From Robertmurraya korlensis (GTDB lineage: Bacteria; Bacillota; Bacilli; Bacillales; Cytobacillaceae), in the NCBI RefSeq assembly GCF_023715225.1, contig NZ_JAMBNS010000012.1, forward strand, positions 62,001-126,000: a stretch of DNA of 64,000 nucleotides, given 5' to 3'. Every line of letters begins with the position of its first letter. Position 1 is the first letter of the stretch. Both the position numbers and the translations under genes were made by a program. The notes under the pieces are model-generated. The model ran no database searches. It was not told the origin of the DNA and was given only the letters and a program-made list of their open reading frames with translations. Positions 62,916 through 64,000 of this stretch are shown here, piece after piece.

Positions 62916-63374
62916 TTAAGCCTCTTGCAATTGTTTTTCATCAATAAGAGTTTTTGCTGCTCTTAGCCCTAATAAATAGCTGTCACATCCAAAACCGCTA
63001 ATCTGACCTTTAGCAATATCTGCGAATACAGAACGATGTCTAAATTCATCTCTTGCATGGATATTAGACATATGAATCTCAATAAACGGTACTTCTAAAA
63101 TATCTAAAGCATCGCGAATTCCGTAGCTATAGTGAGTCCATGCACCAGCATTAATAATCACTGCATCGACCTTATCACGATAGGCTTGATGAATGCGATC
63201 TACCATTTCTCCTTCACAGTTCGTTTGGAATGTTTCAAGTTCTAAATCTAACTCTTCTGCTAACTTTTTCATGTTTTTGTTAATTTCATCTAGAGTAATA
63301 GTTCCATACACCTTCGGATTACGTTTTCCAAACATATTAAGATTCACACCGTTTAACATAAGTACTTTTTTCAT
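62916..63374 (-). CDS. aroQ: Type II 3-dehydroquinate dehydratase, divergent paralogue
   Basis: 152 residues catalysing 3-dehydroquinate to 3-dehydroshikimate. Family motifs are present with changes: LNGVNLNMFGKRNPKVYG (usually NGPNLN), INAGAWTHYSYGIRDAL (usually INPGAYTHTS), and EIHMSNIHARDEFRHRSVF with the catalytic His and Arg kept; GFGCDSYLLGLRA closes. ATG 63374 follows GAGGGA. Its LysR neighbour and divergence from the housekeeping type suggest a catabolic quinate/shikimate role rather than aromatic biosynthesis. Confidence 0.88.
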   Translation of the reverse strand: MKKVLMLNGVNLNMFGKRNPKVYGTITLDEINKNMKKLAEELDLELETFQTNCEGEMVDRIHQAYRDKVDAVIINAGAWTHYSYGIRDALDILEVPFIEIHMSNIHARDEFRHRSVFADIAKGQISGFGCDSYLLGLRAAKTLIDEKQLQEA

Positions 63375-63515
63375 CATAGATTCCCTCTTCCTTTTGCTCA
63401 TCATTTCACAAACTTGTTTATATGAATAGTTTAGAACAGTCTATCCATAAATACCAATCGGTTTTTTTGCGAGATCTATAGGCCTACCCTATGAAAAATG
63501 ACAAAAAAAGTCTCT

Positions 63516-64000
63516 TTAGTTAAGTGAATTTCTTTCAATAAAACTTTTAAACTTTTCCACTACTGGTGAGAGGTAACGATTCTTTACACTTGCCATGTAG
63601 ATAATCTGTTCTGGAAGTGGGTCCTGAAAAGGGAGTACGTTAATATCAAACAGGTCTAGAGTTGAAGATCTTGGAAGAATACCCACTCCTTGTTTGGCTG
63701 CCACTAAGCCCACTAATGCCGTATCTTCTGCTACTTCACAAGAAATATATGGAGTGATCTCAGCATCTGAAAACAATTGATCAATTACGGGACGAAATAG
63801 ACTTTTTTTATTAAAACAAACGAATTTCTCGTCAGCAATATCCTTTAATTCCACTGAAGATTTTGACGCTAATGGGTGGTCTTTATGGGTGATTAGTACA
63901 ATATCTCTCTTCAATAATGGAATAAAATCAATCTCTGGTTCGTGTTCCGCATACGTACAAAAAGCTAGGTCATAATTTTCTTCCTTTAAGCCTTGGATAA
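63516..64000 (-). CDS. LysR family regulator, C-terminal part (runs off the window)
   Basis: The open frame continues to the last base of the window, so the helix-turn-helix lies outside. The visible 160 residues are the LysR substrate-binding domain: DLAFCTYAEHEPEIDFIPLL, then VLITHKDHPLASKSSVELKD, and VGLVAAKQGVGILPRSSTLD near the end. It lies upstream of the divergent aroQ gene on the same strand, with 141 bases between, and may regulate it. Confidence 0.88.
   Translation of the reverse strand, partial: IQGLKEENYDLAFCTYAEHEPEIDFIPLLKRDIVLITHKDHPLASKSSVELKDIADEKFVCFNKKSLFRPVIDQLFSDAEITPYISCEVAEDTALVGLVAAKQGVGILPRSSTLDLFDINVLPFQDPLPEQIIYMASVKNRYLSPVVEKFKSFIERNSLN

Noticed and set aside
1-64000. 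CRISPR arrays, prophage, integrase, complete insertion sequence
   Set aside because: No direct-repeat/spacer arrays, phage structural genes, integrases or transposases are encoded in any frame I examined.

Overview
The window is low-GC Firmicute DNA from a spore-forming member of the Bacillaceae (Bacillus sensu lato). The evidence is a germinant-receptor operon, an Sda-type sporulation checkpoint protein, T-box, lysine and cobalamin leaders, TcyABC- and LnrJKLMN-like loci, a DesR-type fatty acid desaturase, and strong AGGAGG ribosome sites. I see no complete insertion sequence, prophage, CRISPR array, rRNA or ordinary tRNA. The region looks chromosomal and mostly intact, and dispersed palindromic repeats fill several gaps.

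Layout. 1-3.5 kb: PadR regulator with a DUF1700 partner, a tiny spore-protein-like ORF, an amidase and a YfmL-type helicase. 3.6-7.8 kb: a translationally coupled D-B-A-C germinant receptor operon. 7.9-10.5 kb: DUF1540 protein, split ThrE exporter, D-2-hydroxyacid dehydrogenase and a tRNA-like RNA. 10.6-18.4 kb: two polar amino-acid ABC transporters around a PLP lyase and a GntR regulator, apparently sulfur amino-acid use. 18.5-22 kb: lysine-riboswitch permease, signal peptidase, DUF4395 protein, MscL. 22-29 kb: desaturase, cupin, FAD oxidase, MFS carrier, and a beta-helix/methyltransferase/dehydratase operon. 29-35 kb: HtpG behind a CIRCE operator, a YtrA-type ABC operon and small DUF proteins. 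35-40 kb: a DnaA-box cluster, a class B penicillin-binding protein, T-box-controlled BrnQ and two small genes.

40-44 kb is the most unusual block. Reading along the minus strand, a stand-alone CarH-like B12-binding protein with the photoreceptor Wx9EH signature overlaps a histidine-kinase-like protein whose phospho-acceptor His is Gly. Next come an unlisted 48-residue Sda homologue and a PAS histidine kinase of the sporulation-kinase type. This suggests a cobalamin- or light-responsive input to phosphorelay control.

44-49.5 kb is a five-gene LnrJKLMN-like antibiotic-sensing ABC system. 49.6-54 kb is a class I ribonucleotide reductase/flavodoxin operon under a cobalamin riboswitch, so B12 recurs as a regulatory theme. 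54-59.4 kb is an FtsX-type ABC transporter with its OmpR-type two-component system. 59.5-62 kb is a DHA2 drug exporter divergent from a TetR regulator. The window ends with a repeat-rich gap flanked by inverted repeats, a divergent type II dehydroquinase and a truncated LysR gene.

Many true starts are TTG or GTG, or lie inside the longest open frame. Coordinates below follow ribosome-site spacing.
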